NCBI RefSeq assembly: GCF_000003855.2
Contig: NW_003101678.1
Coordinates: forward strand, 1,716,470-1,780,469
DNA from: Blastomyces gilchristii SLH14081
Taxonomy: Eukaryota > Ascomycota > Eurotiomycetes > Onygenales > Ajellomycetaceae
Length of the DNA stretch: 64,000 nt
Reading direction: 5' to 3'
Shown: positions 37,644 through 49,700 of the stretch, piece by piece
Position numbering within the stretch: the stretch's first letter is position 1
Layout: each line of letters starts with the position of its first letter
Position numbers and translations under genes: made by a program
The notes under the pieces: model-generated
The model's input: only the letters and a program-made list of their open reading frames with translations
Told to the model about the DNA's origin: nothing
Databases searched by the model: none

Positions 37644-38561
37644 TCACTCAAGCTCTGCACAAGAAGGGAGCTGAACAGAAGGAGAAAGTGTGAAGCAAGT
37701 GCCTTTTTCAGTCAGCTGCTGCAACTGTTCCAGCTCCACTTCCATCCTATTCAGTCTTGAATCCATTTCCTTAACTTCCCGCTGAAGTTGAGTAATTTCA
37801 GCATGGAGAGATTCACTACAATCTTGCTTCAGATGACAGCAGAGATGCAGCTTGAGATTTTTCTTTCTGATAAATCCTTCACCTGAGTTGTGATTACAAT
37901 CTGAATAACAACACATCCACTTTTTCTTCTTGCTGTTCATTTGATGAATATCATATTGATGACAGTGCAGGCCACCTAAGGAGGTAAACCCTAGTCCCTT
38001 GTTACAAGCTGGGTTTGTGCACTTATATGAATGATCATGTTTATCCATGTGCTTGCTGTTAAAAGATAGTTAACACATAGATTTCTAAAGACATAGGAAC
38101 TGTAGCACAAAGGAGGCGGTACATACTTCCACTCATTGAGTCTCTTGAAGTATGGGATATTCTCATGGCAATCTGGGTGATCACAGTATATCTGGTCGGC
38201 GGCATTTTTGAATGGCTCACTTGTTCGCCTTGCAGCTAGCATGACTGGCAGCATTTTGATTTCTTTGGGGATGAGAATATCTGTCGTGGTCTCTGGGCTT
38301 TCACTTATTTGAGAACTTGGATATAACAGCTCTTGTTCAAACCCAATTTCTCTTTGTTCTTTGTGACTGAAGAAATATTTTGATCAACAAGACAGGTAAT
38401 CACACTGCGACTATTGCGATCATCCAGAGGACAACCCAGAAGGCAATGTGAAGCAAGATAAAAGGAAGGGTAAAAACTAGAAACCAGCTTAAAAGTCTTT
38501 TGGAACGGGGGCCGAGGAGATGATTGAGATTGGTTGCTTGTTTTGGATTCTGTGATTCCAT
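37644..38561 (-). CDS. C2H2 zinc-finger protein, possibly with an N-terminal membrane segment
   Basis: Three-exon model. Exon 3 (37644-38055) and exon 2 (38127-38366) are joined by a good 71 bp intron (GTATGT to AACAG), which restores a finger: CDHPDCHENIPYFKRLNEWN, then KHMDKHDHSYKC. Further Cys/His pairs follow (CTNPACNKGLGF, GLHCHQYDIHQ, WMCCYSDCNH, LKLHLCCHLK), then a heptad-rich helix (LHAEITQLQREVKEMDSRLN). Exon 2 is open for about 43 codons upstream of its first Met (38254), implying an upstream exon. The best candidate is 38404-38561 (start MESQNPKQ), which contains a strong hydrophobic segment, LLSWFLVFTLPFILLHIAFW; its join needs a 37 bp intron starting GTGATT, which is weak. If exon 1 is wrong, the protein starts at 38254 or the membrane peptide is a separate gene. 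Confidence 0.65.
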
Positions 38562-38619
38562 ACCAGCTAGCGTTGTTTCCGACGTACAGAATAAGAGATG
38601 GGAGAAGAGTGGGTGCAAA

Positions 38620-39246
38620 GCCTCTATTTATGGAGCCTAGCAAGAGACACAGCAGTGTCCAGGGGGCAAGCCAGCCTTACCTTGATCACACTGCTTCCTG
38701 TCCGGGGAACTCAGACTTAAATTTGGCTCCCGGGATTTGCTAGCACAGAGACCATGGACAAACAGCCTGGAACCCATCATCGCTATCTGGTATGATACTC
38801 TTCGCTTCGCCCAACTGGAACCAATATTTGCATGGCCTTTGATACCCAATAAACCACGAAGCTACAGGAGGGCTGAGTGCATTATGTACAGTACCAATCA
38901 TTTACATGCGCCAGGAGCATTTTCACCAAGCAACGACTTAATAGTCTGCCACAGGATTTTGTCTATGCGCATCAATATATCATACAAATTTAAACTGTGT
39001 TAACTGTTTGCCCCTCAATCATTCTTCACTACAAATGTTCTATGTTGGCATCCTCAGGTTCCATTTCATAGCAAATTAAAGTCACCAACCACCAACGAAT
39101 ATCGCACAAAAAACAACGCAAAACTCCTTTCTCAAACATCACTTTTCCCACTGCCGTAGCCAATTCTGCGCTAATAACATACTGATGTTTGCATTTAATT
39201 CAGATGTCTCCGTTTCCCAATGGTTCCTCAAGAAGATAGCCCCGCG
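38620..39246. other. Intergenic, no gene seen
   Basis: Normal-composition host DNA between two minus-strand genes; short frames show no motif. It probably holds the promoter of the zinc-finger gene and the 3' end region of the next gene. Confidence 0.5.
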
Positions 39247-40350
39247 TCAGTGAAGGTGCTGAATATCTTCGAATGTAACAGCAGAAAGAAGAGGAAGGTT
39301 GTTCACATCACAAGATGCGAACCTAAGAAGAAAACCCCTATCCTGGGGGGAGATTCCGGACAGAGTGGCTTCGATAGTGCCTGTATCTTCAGCCGCGGGT
39401 AGGACACTTTCTCCAACATGATAGATTCTATAGGAGCCTAAAAACCGGCGATAGATCATTTCCGTCCAATAATGCTTGCCTATGTCGTCCTTGGTTTTCA
39501 TCATGTTCAGTTCTTGGTCCAGAGCCTCTCGAATCCTCTGAATTGCTGCAGCGAAGGGTTGATTATGCGAGATACTAGCATTGAGAAGATCATGGTAGAT
39601 AGCACCAGGAGATTGGTATTTATTTAAGGTGCGTGTATGTCTGCCAGGCACTGACACTGCGTCAAGGATCTCATTACTTGTAATTCGGACTTTAGGTCTC
39701 GGGTTGTCATTTTCCCAAATTATCTCAATCCCGTCATCGGCCGCGGAGCATATTAAGAGACTATCTGAGAGGTGCTTCTCTGCCTCCTCCGTGGTAATAC
39801 CCTCAGCGTATAACGGTGATTTGTTGAGGTCGAGAGTAAAGTCAGCCATGCTGTAGTGAATTGAGGAATTCTGTAGACGTAGGTTCTTGATATCCGTGAG
39901 CGGATGACGAATAGCAAAGACTCCAACACTGGCGCAAAGTAGTATGACATTTCCCATTGATGTGAAGTCTGGGTTTAAGGCTTTATTCTGTGATTTCCTC
40001 AAAAGCCTGTTCTGCAGTGACTCATGCTGTGTCTTCAGTATCTCAGTGGACAAGTCCAAGTGATCGAATTGCTTGAACTCATCGAGGCAGTAGCAGAGTT
40101 GAGCATAATCATTGATATCAAGCTCGCGGGACCGGGACCATATCAATTCCCAATCACTCTTTGTTCAAGACATAACTTCTGCTAGCTTTCCGCGAAGTGA
40201 TCTAACCTTTGGGGGGTCGACTCCAAGAAGAGTCACACACAAAGAAAGAAGCCTTCTAAAAGCATTCAGGCACTCCCTTTCATGCGTCCCAGCCTCGGCT
40301 GTACAGTGGGTAGGGGTATTAGGAGGTGGTTTGGGGGGTGTAGTTGCCAT
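39247..40350 (-). pseudogene. Hypothetical fungal protein, about 367 codons, one in-frame TGA
   Basis: The start is the ATG at 40348-40350 (MATTPPKPPPNTPTHC). The frame runs 61 codons to a TGA at 40165-40167 and continues in the same frame without another stop to 39247 (SDWELIWSRSRELDINDYAQ onward, ending EDIQHLH). A Pro-rich N-terminus is followed by a largely helical body; one hydrophobic patch (MGNVILLCASVGVFAI) may be a buried helix. No family recognised. The codon before is TCT and after is ACA, so the TGA could come from CGA. An intron removing it is not visible. Either a nonsense-mutated gene or a readthrough case. Confidence 0.6.
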
Positions 40351-40398
40351 TGCGGTACCTGATAGATTGTTATTGTGAGCAAACCCCGATATGTGCAT

Positions 40399-40779
40399 TG
40401 TGGTATGTAAGGTATTCCTTACCTGTCTTCTAGTGATAGTTTATAAAGCTGACAACTATATGCACATGCCTCGGAAATGGAAGAACTTCGGTAGTAGCAA
40501 GATTCTGGTTGAACAATCCAGGGCAGACATGCTGGGGCAATCAAGCATTCTTATACCAATCTGCCCAACTCTTACTACAGGGCTTACAAGGAAAACAAAA
40601 TCAAAAATCAAAAATCAAAAACACTGCCAAGGTGGATCCGATACTGGGTATCAGAAACTGGAAATTAGGAACCTTAGCATAACCAGCCCATCACCGGAGA
40701 TTGGGGATCGCTTTGAATAAGGGATTTTTATTTACAAACTTAAAAACATTGATTCGCGCTATGGACATGGCAAAATATA
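40399..40779. other. Intergenic, no gene seen
   Basis: Host composition, including a short tandem of CAAAAATCAAAA at about 40597-40620. No supported coding region. Confidence 0.5.
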
Positions 40780-41575
40780 TCACTTTAGGTCTTCTTCCAG
40801 TTGCTCCTTGTTTTCTTCACAAACAGCATGTAAACCACGCATCTGTATCTGAAGGTGCTCCAGGCCTCGACGAAGCTGATCACCTTCCGATGCATTACAT
40901 AACGAATACGTAAGCTTGATCTGCTGTATATGTCCGTAGTCTTCCCAGAAGGCGGTTGTATGCCAAGTCCACTCTTTCAATTCGCAATCTTCCGCTATTC
41001 GCACAGCTAATGATGTAAAACTAGCCACCTTTTCAAACAATGAAGAAAGCTCGCAGAATGCTGCGGAAAAGTCTTGGAGATATTTTCGAATGTCATCAGA
41101 TGCCTTGGAATCTTCTAGGTGCTGAAGAGGCTCTCTTAGTTTGGCAATGCTTTTCTCTATATCCTGTCTCGTTTGGAGCAACTCGTCGTAGAAAGATTCC
41201 TAATTAAGATAAGTATTAAGAACCAATAAAATTTACGAACGCGCTTAACTTACCATGATGAGAGAGAAACTTGAAGACGAAAATAGGCCTCCGTGAACGC
41301 CTTGATACTCTTCTTCGTGGTCTTGTGAGGCTCTCCGTTGCTTTCAAATTGTATTTTGCTATATGAAGAGAAAAAATAGTAAAATGTTGCAAGGTGACCT
41401 GCATTCGGACATGGTCATTCTTATAGCAGCAATATATTACAACCCGGAGTCCGGTCCAGATCCCAGCAGCAAAGACAAGTGCCATGTAATTGAAAAGCGA
41501 AAAATAGAAAATCTCCAACGTCTCAGGGATACTGGAACTGTACAAAAAGAACAGCCACTCCCCAATAGAACCCAT
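40780..41575 (-). pseudogene. Hypothetical membrane-anchored coiled-coil protein, three exons, one in-frame TGA
   Basis: Proposed exons: 41399-41575, 41253-41358 and 40780-41199. The second intron (41200-41252, GTAAGT to AATTAG) is strong; the first (41359-41398, GTCACC to CATATAG) is short and weak. All three exons join in phase 0. Exon 1 (MGSIGEWLFF...) has a hydrophobic stretch FNYMALVFAAGIWTGLRVVI, a likely membrane segment. Exon 3 is helical (DIEKSIAKLREPLQHLED; LEHLQIQMRGLHAVCEENKE). Exon 2 has one TGA five codons in (ATT TGA AAG), otherwise open. A shorter alternative starts at the ATG ending exon 2. Family not recognised. Confidence 0.5.
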
Positions 41576-41639
41576 GGACCTTGCGTAGCCTGGTTGTGCA
41601 TTAGTATGTGCTACTAGCGGATATTTAGTATCCGATGTT

Positions 41640-43400
41640 CCGCACCGCCCAGCTGTGGCCTGGTCCCCTACTCTCCCGGCACGACACTCGACATGTGCTG
41701 AGAACTAAAAAGGGGTAAGTTTAATTAGGAGTTGCATTAGGCCGGAATCTGAATGAAGGGCTAATGCTGTGTTTACTTACCATAAAAAAATATCAGTGCA
41801 ACCTAGAGCCTAACTGGTACGATTGAAGAGCAGCTTTCCCGTCACTACAAGCAATCAATTCATCATATCCCAGGTCCCGCCGATAGTCCCCCTCACATAA
41901 TACAGTAAACTTCCCTGTTCTCAAGCTCAGCCGGTCTGGATAGTAAATTGAGGTCATCACCTTTATTTTCTGGAAGTTACTGTTAGATCATCACAGCAGA
42001 AACAGGAGAGGGTGTCACACTACAGGCAAATGTGCTGATTCAGGGCGAGTTGTCCGAATCTCATCTAGTTGTGTATAGTTTTCCCCGGTCATCGATGTGG
42101 CGCCGGTGCCAAAACCCACCAGGTTCTTTATCATCGCTATGGATCTGTCAAGACTTGGAGCGAAAGGGAAGCAACCCATGACTAGAGCAATGCAATTGAC
42201 TTGGTGGATGCAATGCTATGGCAAAGGAATAATATATCAACGAAATTTGTGCTGCGGGAGCAAATTTTCCTCCTTGCGCGTAAGGCAATATCTTCGTGCA
42301 AGCCAACATGGATGACAAGCCCGTACTCGAACAAGGCAATGAGCGAGCGGTGAAGCATCTCTTATAGCCAAAACCAGTGAGGTTTGGCCATTTCGCATGC
42401 AGCATGTCGTTGTCGATGTATCAATCAAGAGGACCTTCTCATTCTGGCAAAGGTGCCAATAGCATACGACAGCGGAGGAGCAATGGGGCAAAGATCAAAA
42501 TTGCGAGATACAATCCATGGAGCCGTTATTTGGCGCTCAATATCACCTTAATCGACAATCTAGGTCATCGTAGGTTGGCTCCTCAGTACCCATAGTCACT
42601 CCCACCCTGCTTGGTGTCTAGCGCGGTGTTACGGGTGGGCAATGAAACAGGAGAATCGATTGATATTGGTTAACATAGGAATTGCAAATAGCTAAAGCTA
42701 ATTATCAATCACCTCGCCATGTGTATATCGCACTCGCCTTCGTGCTCTCGACAGAGTCTGGCACCCCTGGCAGCCTTGCATACTCCTGGTCGTTGGTATT
42801 TACTGTGGCAGCCGCCATCCCGCATGTACTGCAATAGCCTGCGGGATGAGCTCGACAGCAGCGTGGACCAGGCTGTGAAATCCAATGCTGTCCGCATTGG
42901 AAGAGTAGCTGTCGTCGACGTATCAACTAGGAGGACCTTCCAATTCTGGCAAAGAGGAGGCATAGCAGTGGAAGTTCGTCCAAGGGAAGCGATCTTGGCG
43001 CTATTGTCGTTTCTCTCAATTCGAATCGAGACATCATCGGAAATGCACCATAGGCGCAGCAGGGCAGTGATCTCCGTGGGAAGCTAGAGGCAGGTATGGC
43101 TGGTGGTTGAGAACTCAGAAGGAAAGCAGCGGGTTTCACTCCTGGTTGGGGCGCTGATCAAAGAGAGCTAGCGAACAGCAGTGCCTTTGCATGCACTACT
43201 GAAATCATCACATCCCTGTTCGTGCAGGGGGAACCCATGGAGCCTAGCGCACTATCCATTGAAGCTCGGATTTTCGCTGTGGCCTTGATTGGCAGCCTAG
43301 ACCATAGGAGTGTGTTTTGTTGAGCGGGGTAGCAAGGGGCCAGTGCAGCTTATAGTTTTTTCTGGGTAGAGAAAAAAAAGGAGTTATGCATCCCTGTAAA
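41640..43400. other. Long intergenic stretch with repeat relics
   Basis: No supported gene. Two segments encode similar minus-strand peptides, LCQNEKVLLIDTSTTT (about 42410-42460) and LCQNWKVLLVDTSTTA (about 42905-42955), each next to other degenerate sequence, implying a duplicated relic. Longer frames such as 42719-43087 are antisense to it. Confidence 0.45.
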
Positions 43401-43420
43401 GCTCCACATCAGTTTATTGG

Positions 43421-43478
43421 CCAGTAGTCACATGATAATCCGGTGCAATTGCACCAGATTATCATGTGACTGCTCTGG
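43421..43478. promoter_or_regulatory. Near-perfect 58 bp palindrome upstream of the 43541 gene
   Basis: Arms AGTCACATGATAATC and GATTATCATGTGACT flank a core GGTGCAATTGCACC, centred at 43448/43449. It ends about 60 bp before the start codon. It could be a dimer-binding operator or a folded-back mobile-element relic. Confidence 0.6.
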
Positions 43479-43540
43479 TATCTTCACAATCTTCTTGAGA
43501 TCATCTTCTGTTTAATTCTCACATCACTCGTTTTAGCAAA

Positions 43541-45444
43541 ATGAGCTCTTCGGCTGTATTAAAAATATTGCCAGAGCTGTCTCCGTTAGCAATCCTTTCC
43601 TCAGAGGTACCTAATATATTTCTTTTCTTTCCTTTTTTCTTAATTAACCTAATGTCATGTTGATACTGATTTAAAATCTAGATTTTATTACGTGAATTCC
43701 ATCAGTTCTTACTTCGAGGGACTCCAGAGCAGTGTTGGAAGCTTATTCCCCCGCAGTATAGAGATCAATCGCAATATCTACAGCATGTCTTGCCCACCCC
43801 TACCCGTCCTGTATCACCGCATCAATCTTTCCCGCGATTACCTCCTATCCTCTCCCCTACATACCCGCACTCGCTGCCAGCTTCTCTCAATTCCTCAAAC
43901 ACATCCTATGACCTCGCAGTGCAGAAAGATAATGGACGATTCACACCAATTTGCCCCCGTCCTAGCGTTTCTTCCGCTTCCTCTTCTGCTGCCTCGTCCA
44001 CGATTGCTTCCACTCATCATGACCACCCAACGCACAGCGCCCACCATTCCGTCGAGGCCGGACCATCCAAGAAGCGAAAAAGAATTGAAGCAAACATTGA
44101 CGTGGATCAGCGGAAGAAATCACCAGATGATGCATTGGCCAAATTAAAAAAAGTACAAAATTCATTCCAATGTGCACCTTTGGCAATAATATCCTGCAGT
44201 GAGGTTTGGGAAAAAAGCGGCAGTCTTGTCAATCTATGCCTTCGAACACCAGCGGCTCGCTTATATGAAATTATCAGGGAAACAGCGACAAGGCAAAATG
44301 ATTACACTTATACAGAGCGTATTTCCCTAGTCTACGCAGTTCACGAAGTGGAAATTAAGGCTTCATTAGTCCCTAGTAATGGACGCAAATTCCTCTCTAG
44401 GGCATATTCTCTACTTGCACAGGAATGGGGTTGCACGGACGCGGAAGTAAAGCAAATTGCTAAACAGGGCAGACGCTACCTTGGATTGATGGAAAAGTGT
44501 GGCCCAGCTATTATATTTCAGTTAGATAAGTCAGCTTCTTCTCAGTGAGTTGATCGCTTCTCTTACTCACCCCAGTTAACTTCAACCTATTGATAATATG
44601 TAGTTGCTCTAATCATATGACGGACGAACAGCAAGAGCTGTTCGCTAAGTGGGTTCAAGATCAACAGCCTGAGGAGAAGGCAACCGAAAATTGCAATTTG
44701 GCAGCAGCGATAATACTCGATGGATTAACATGCTATGGAAAGGGTGAATATACCTATCACCTTCTCAGAGATGCGCAAAGCTCTGTGTTAAACATAGTGA
44801 GAAAATATTTGAGTTGGGACGACGATGGTACTCTTTTCATAAATGACAGCCGGTCCTCTCCCTCAATAAGTCATACAACCACCTGCGCCATTAGCCCTGA
44901 CGCTTCGAACCCAACAAACAATGCTGGCGCTGAGAATGCAACCAACTACACAAATACCTTGGCATCGAACTGTGTTAACAAGGCTTTAGACCCTACGACA
45001 AATATGAATGCTGACTTTGCAAACGCGGATATATCATTTAACAATACACACACTGAGACTTTGGACCGAGCTAGCGAAACAGATGTTACTCTAATCCCAC
45101 AACCAACAACCAACATAGATGTTGACTTCACGAATGCGGGGCTTTCAAACTGGAACAGGCCAACAACCAACATAGATGTCGACTTCACGAATGCAGGGCT
45201 TTCAAACTGGAACGGGCCAACAACCAACATAGATGTCGACTTCACGAATGCGGGGCTTTCAAACTGGAACGGGCCAACAACCAACATAGATGTCGACTTT
45301 TCAAATGCCGGGTATTCGATGTTGGACTTTGCCATTACACCGAACCTTGCGGCTCATATCAGCGAACCTGTACCCAGATCTATTGTTGTTCTCGCTCAAA
45401 AAATCCAACCCGAGCTGCAAGCCTGCCATTCCCCGACTCAATAG
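43541..45444 (+). CDS. Hypothetical fungal protein, three exons, with C-terminal 19-residue repeats
   Basis: Exon 1 43541-43606 (MSSSAVLKILPELSPLAILS), intron 43607-43681 (GTACCT to ATCTAG), exon 2 43682-44544, intron 44545-44603 (GTGAGT to ATGTAG), exon 3 44604-45444, ending in TAG. Both introns restore one frame across 590 codons. The N-terminus is Leu-rich (LLREFHQFLLRGTPEQCWKL), followed by a Ser/Pro-rich linker with a basic KKRKR cluster (possible nuclear signal), a helical middle (SRAYSLLAQEWGCTDAEVKQ) and an Asn/Asp-rich tail with tandem repeats. No known domain recognised. A paralogous exon lies at 46182-46254. The 58 bp palindrome sits just upstream. Confidence 0.8.
45103..45330 (+). 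repeat. In-frame 57 bp coding minisatellite, four units
   Basis: Three near-identical units of PTTNIDVDFTNAGLSNWNG plus a diverged fourth (PTTNIDVDFSNAGYS). Near-identity at DNA level suggests recent expansion. Confidence 0.93.
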
Positions 45445-45701
45445 TGACGTTTATATCAGACTCCCCCATTATCAGGATTGAATGTGAACCGTCCCATGAC
45501 AGTCTTTCAGACCGCTCCCTTTTGTTTTCGCTTTTTGATATAGATATGCTCGCCTCGCCAGTCGTAGCTATAGGGACAATCAACGCGGAATATATTGTGC
45601 CGAGTGTTGTACTGCCTTGAGTGAAAATAAGATCCATGTAGTGATGCGCAGTTCTTGAACAACCCGTGATCTGCTAAGTATATTAGATATGAACACACCT
45701 T

Positions 45702-45911
45702 TTAATATAATAAGAAACTAACTCTTTGATATTCTTGCGCGATTTCTGTTTTTAATGTGCTTTTTGAGCAGGGTGCAGAGATGGCAGCTTTATTACTCGG
45801 CAGTTGAGCAGAAATGAAATAATTATAAATCTCATCTCGTGCTTTCCTTCTTTCTTCTTCATAGGGCTCGGGAAATGGCTCCAACTTCCAGATAATTTGG
45901 TCGTCCGACAT
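45702..45911 (-). CDS. Small hypothetical gene or first exon
   Basis: ATG at 45909-45911; 69 codons starting MSDDQIIWKLEPFPEPYEEE, charged and compositionally protein-like. Near the end CAAAGA precedes GTTAGT, a good 5' splice site, so this may be exon 1 of a longer gene whose next exon I could not find. Convergent with the gene ending at 45444. Confidence 0.5.
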   Translation of the reverse strand: MSDDQIIWKLEPFPEPYEEERRKARDEIYNYFISAQLPSNKAAISAPCSKSTLKTEIAQEYQRVSFLLY

Positions 45912-46181
45912 GTTATTTGAATGACTATAACTTGAAATCTGGGGGAAATCGGTGGCACGTCTTTGCCTTTGTGCAGAGGATTAAAGGGGAAAAAAAGAAA
46001 AGTCTTGAAGTTGGCGGGGTTTGTTGCTGACTCTTCTTCAATAGGGCGGGGCAACTCCGCCAAGTTTTTCCGACCGACCATTGGCGACCAGCAGCGCAAA
46101 ATCAATTCTACATCATGCGTCTGATCTGAAAACTGGCATGGTTTAAAATGACTTTTATATCTTATGTTTTTTCATCTCCAG

Positions 46182-46398
46182 GTTGTTAGATATAGTGAGA
46201 AAATACATCAGTCAGGAAGATAATGATACTATCCACCCATCCAATCTTTCTAAAGGTAAGATTTCAACCCGATCTCTGTGTATAGAAAACACACACAGCA
46301 CATCCCCGACAAGCTACTAACTTTTCACCACATTCCAGCAGTCCTGCTACTGAGTGCCACAATGATGATTCTTTGAAGCAAGTGTGTAATGCTTGGCA
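46182..46398 (+). pseudogene. Fragment paralogous to the 43541 gene, cut by copia 3
   Basis: After a 3' splice-like CATCTCCAG, the exon 46182-46254 encodes LLDIVRKYISQEDNDTIHPS, close to VLNIVRKYLSWDDDGTLF of the 43541 gene. A GTAAGA-to-TTCCAG intron follows, then an exon (TECHNDDSLKQVCNAWQL) running into the copia 3 target site. Beyond copia 3 (51584 on), that frame meets TAG after two codons. The upstream exons are missing. Confidence 0.55.
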
Positions 46399-46403
46399 GT
46401 TAA

Positions 46404-46503
46404 TCTTGGAGGATAACGTTGTTGTGTTGTAATCTAACTACGCGAGTTACACTAAATAGGTTGGGGTGGCACGTGACTAGGGTAGGTGTAGTAATCACCA
46501 ACA
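46404..46503 (-). repeat. 3' LTR of copia 3
   Basis: Minus strand TGTTGGTGATTACTACAC to TCCTCCAAGA; the G-rich tract lies directly inside at 46504-46510. Confidence 0.92.
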
Positions 46504-46705
46504 CCCCCCCTTGCTACACCGTGGCCTATAAGCCGCCACCCGAGGCCTCCCCCATCCTCAAATCTTTCAAAAATGCAATAATAATTAATTACATCAATCG
46601 GACCCTGATTTCCTCATTAGGAAAGGCGTCTGTACGGCAATAACTGTAAAAATCAAGAAATACATGCAAAATCCATTGATCCGCTGTATCATCATTACCA
46701 TTCAA

Positions 46706-49700
46706 TCATTCCTTCTTCTCAATTTCCTGAATGCTAACCCTCTTGACAAATTCTTCAAATGCAGGCTTTATCAGTGGCTTGGTGAGCCTGTCAGCTATAT
46801 TCACTGTAGAACCAACATGTTCCATCATGATTTCCCCTTTTTCAATCAAATCACAGAGAATATGATATCTAATCTTGATGTGATGCGACCTTCACATTAA
46901 GAACTCCTCTTTTGCTAGATCAATTGCTCCCTTATTGTCAACTTGTAGATGTGAGCATATTTTCACTTTTCCATCATTCATCAATCCAGCATTATATAAC
47001 ATATCATTCAATCAGATTATCTCACAAGCTGTCTTGCTAGCTGCAATATATTCAGCTTCTGTGATTGATTTGATGATAGATGTCTGTCTCTGTGACTGTC
47101 ATGAGATCAGTGACCTGTTAATCAATATAACATAGCCAGTAGTCAATTTGTATTGAGGATCTGCCCTCACTCAGTTCAAATCACAGTATGCCACAGAACT
47201 CAGGCTCACATCACCAATCTTCTTCCTGTATAATATACCATGGTTTTTCATCTTCTTGACATAATGTAGAACATGCTTCAACACTGCTCAACATGCCTTG
47301 TGCAGATGCAAGTTAAAACACAAGAGATAGTTGACTGTGAATGCCAGGTCTGACCAGCTGCTTGAGATCAAATACTGCAATGATTTCAATTCTTGATGAT
47401 ATCTTGTAGCTGTAAAGTCATCATTCAATCCCCCCCCCTCATCAGGTGAGAATTCCAGTCATATACCAGCCGCCATCGGGGTGCCAGCCGGATTTACCTT
47501 ATTCATGCCGAAATCTTCAAGAATCTCCTCAATATAATGGCTCTGTGTAACTGCTAGATCACCATTTCTCTGGCATTTGATCTTCATCTCAAGATATGAC
47601 TTGGTCTCTTTCAACATTCTTTATCTCAAATCTCTTTGTGATCTCTCTCAATACTCAGTCTAATTGCTGTTCTTGAGGTCCTGTCACCCGACAATCATCA
47701 ACATGCAATGTCAGATAGATCTTGTGAACAGAGTGATATAGAAATTCACCATCATAAGATGATATCTTGAATCTCAATGTGATGAGGTGTTCCATTGCTA
47801 GGAAATACCATATTCTCACAGCTTGCTTCATTTTATATAGACTCTGGCAGAGTAATCTCATCAAGCCCTCTCTGTCATGCTTAACACCTGTGAACAGTTG
47901 TATATAGATCATCTCATTCTGTGGTAGTATATCATTCAAAAATGCGGATACATAGTCAATTGATTTGACCTTCCATTCTTTGGCAGTCAATATAGTAAAT
48001 AGGCTGCGCGATGTAGGCCCTGATACCACTGCAGCATACAATCTCATATAATGAATACTCTGCTGTTGCAAGAACCCTCTAATCACTCAGTGAGCTCTAA
48101 AGTGAATGATTTCTCTCTTATTATTGAATTTCTGATCATATACTCATTTGTCTGTAAGAATATTCATTTCTGAGGCCTTCTCAATGACAATATATGTCTT
48201 CTTCTGTTCAAATATCTTAACCTTCTTTTTCATTGCTTCATGTCAATAGTCTCAGTCTGGGCTTCTCTTGACTTCTGCCAGTGTAGTTGATCAGTCTGTC
48301 AGGACACTTAGAACAGAATCATTCTCATTAATGAGATCTTCAGACTCTTTATTCATGACAAGCTGTGTCTTATTATCTAGAAGATAGATTGAATCAATTG
48401 CACTCTCTAAGTCCTCATTGACAATCATCTTCAAAACATCTGGCTTTTCCTTTGCTAGGTGTTGTAGTAAGCAGTGCTGTCATCCTTCTCTGGCATTCAG
48501 AATGTTCAATTCATTAGGCAATTCATTGAATTCCCTCACTGTATTTACAGGTGTATTTGCACCCATGTCAAGAGCTTCATTAAATATGACATCTCATGCA
48601 ATCTCAAGACAACGTGCAACAGGATCCCACACATGATATTGATGTAATCCTTGGTATCCAACCAGCTGTCATTCCCTGCCGTCAGTCCTATTCACAAGCT
48701 TATTTGACACTTTCAAATTCTTCTTGTAGACCTTGCACTCTCATCTTCATATTCAATGGACAGAAGGTTGCACCTCAGTTCACACTTCAAAAGGTATAAG
48801 TGGTGTTCCTTTCTTGCATTCAAATATCTTCATTGATGTTGAGAATGTGTTGATCATCATGATCACAGCTTGTATTACTTCATCTCAAAGTTCTCTTTCT
48901 AATTCACTATCAAATAGTAGGCTTCATGTCTTTTCTGCAACTATTCAATTCGCGCGTTTCACTGAGCCATTCAATTGTAGTGTGTCAGGTGTAGTCATTT
49001 CATATGCTATTTCTTTGCTCTGACAGTAGGTCTTAAGTTCTTGACTTTTGAACTCTTCTCCATCATCCCAGTGTAGAGTTCTAACTTGATATTGTGTAGT
49101 TGTCTTAATACCTGTGATGAAGTTCATTAATCTTGCAGTAGATTCTTCCTTTCTCATCATAAGAATTGCTCACCTATAACAGGTTGCATTGTCTGTTATA
49201 CTCAATCAGTAGCTTGCACCCCCTCTAGTGGGAGTGTCATTCCTGTTGAAAAGTGTTTTTCCACCCCCTGCCAGATCAATGAAGAATCTCATTGCCGGCT
49301 TGACAGCTCATGTCATAGGTGTGAAGGTTGAATGTGTCATTTTTGCCTGTACACAGGTCTTATAGAATGGCAAAGCTCTGTCACTCTTTATCCTCATTCC
49401 TAGTCATGAATCTGCTGCCATTTTTGTGATATCCGCGGGATTCAGATGTCCTAGCTTTTGATGCCATTGCATCATCATAAGTTCTATAACCTTTGTATCA
49501 TTCCTTTCAGGTAGTGCTAATATTGTGTCATTACTCTTTGTCCACAGTGTATTCACAGGTTCAAAATCACTATTGGGCATAGTGAATTGGATCAAGTCTC
49601 TGTATGTGACTGGCCTTTCCATCTCATAGATATCATTCTCATTTAATCTTGCTGTAAATAAGAACATGCAGTCGGGAGACATAATCAACATAGCATGATT

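Noticed and set aside
42719..43087. 122-residue plus-strand frame
   Set aside because: Antisense to a duplicated relic, with no initiation context or family motif.
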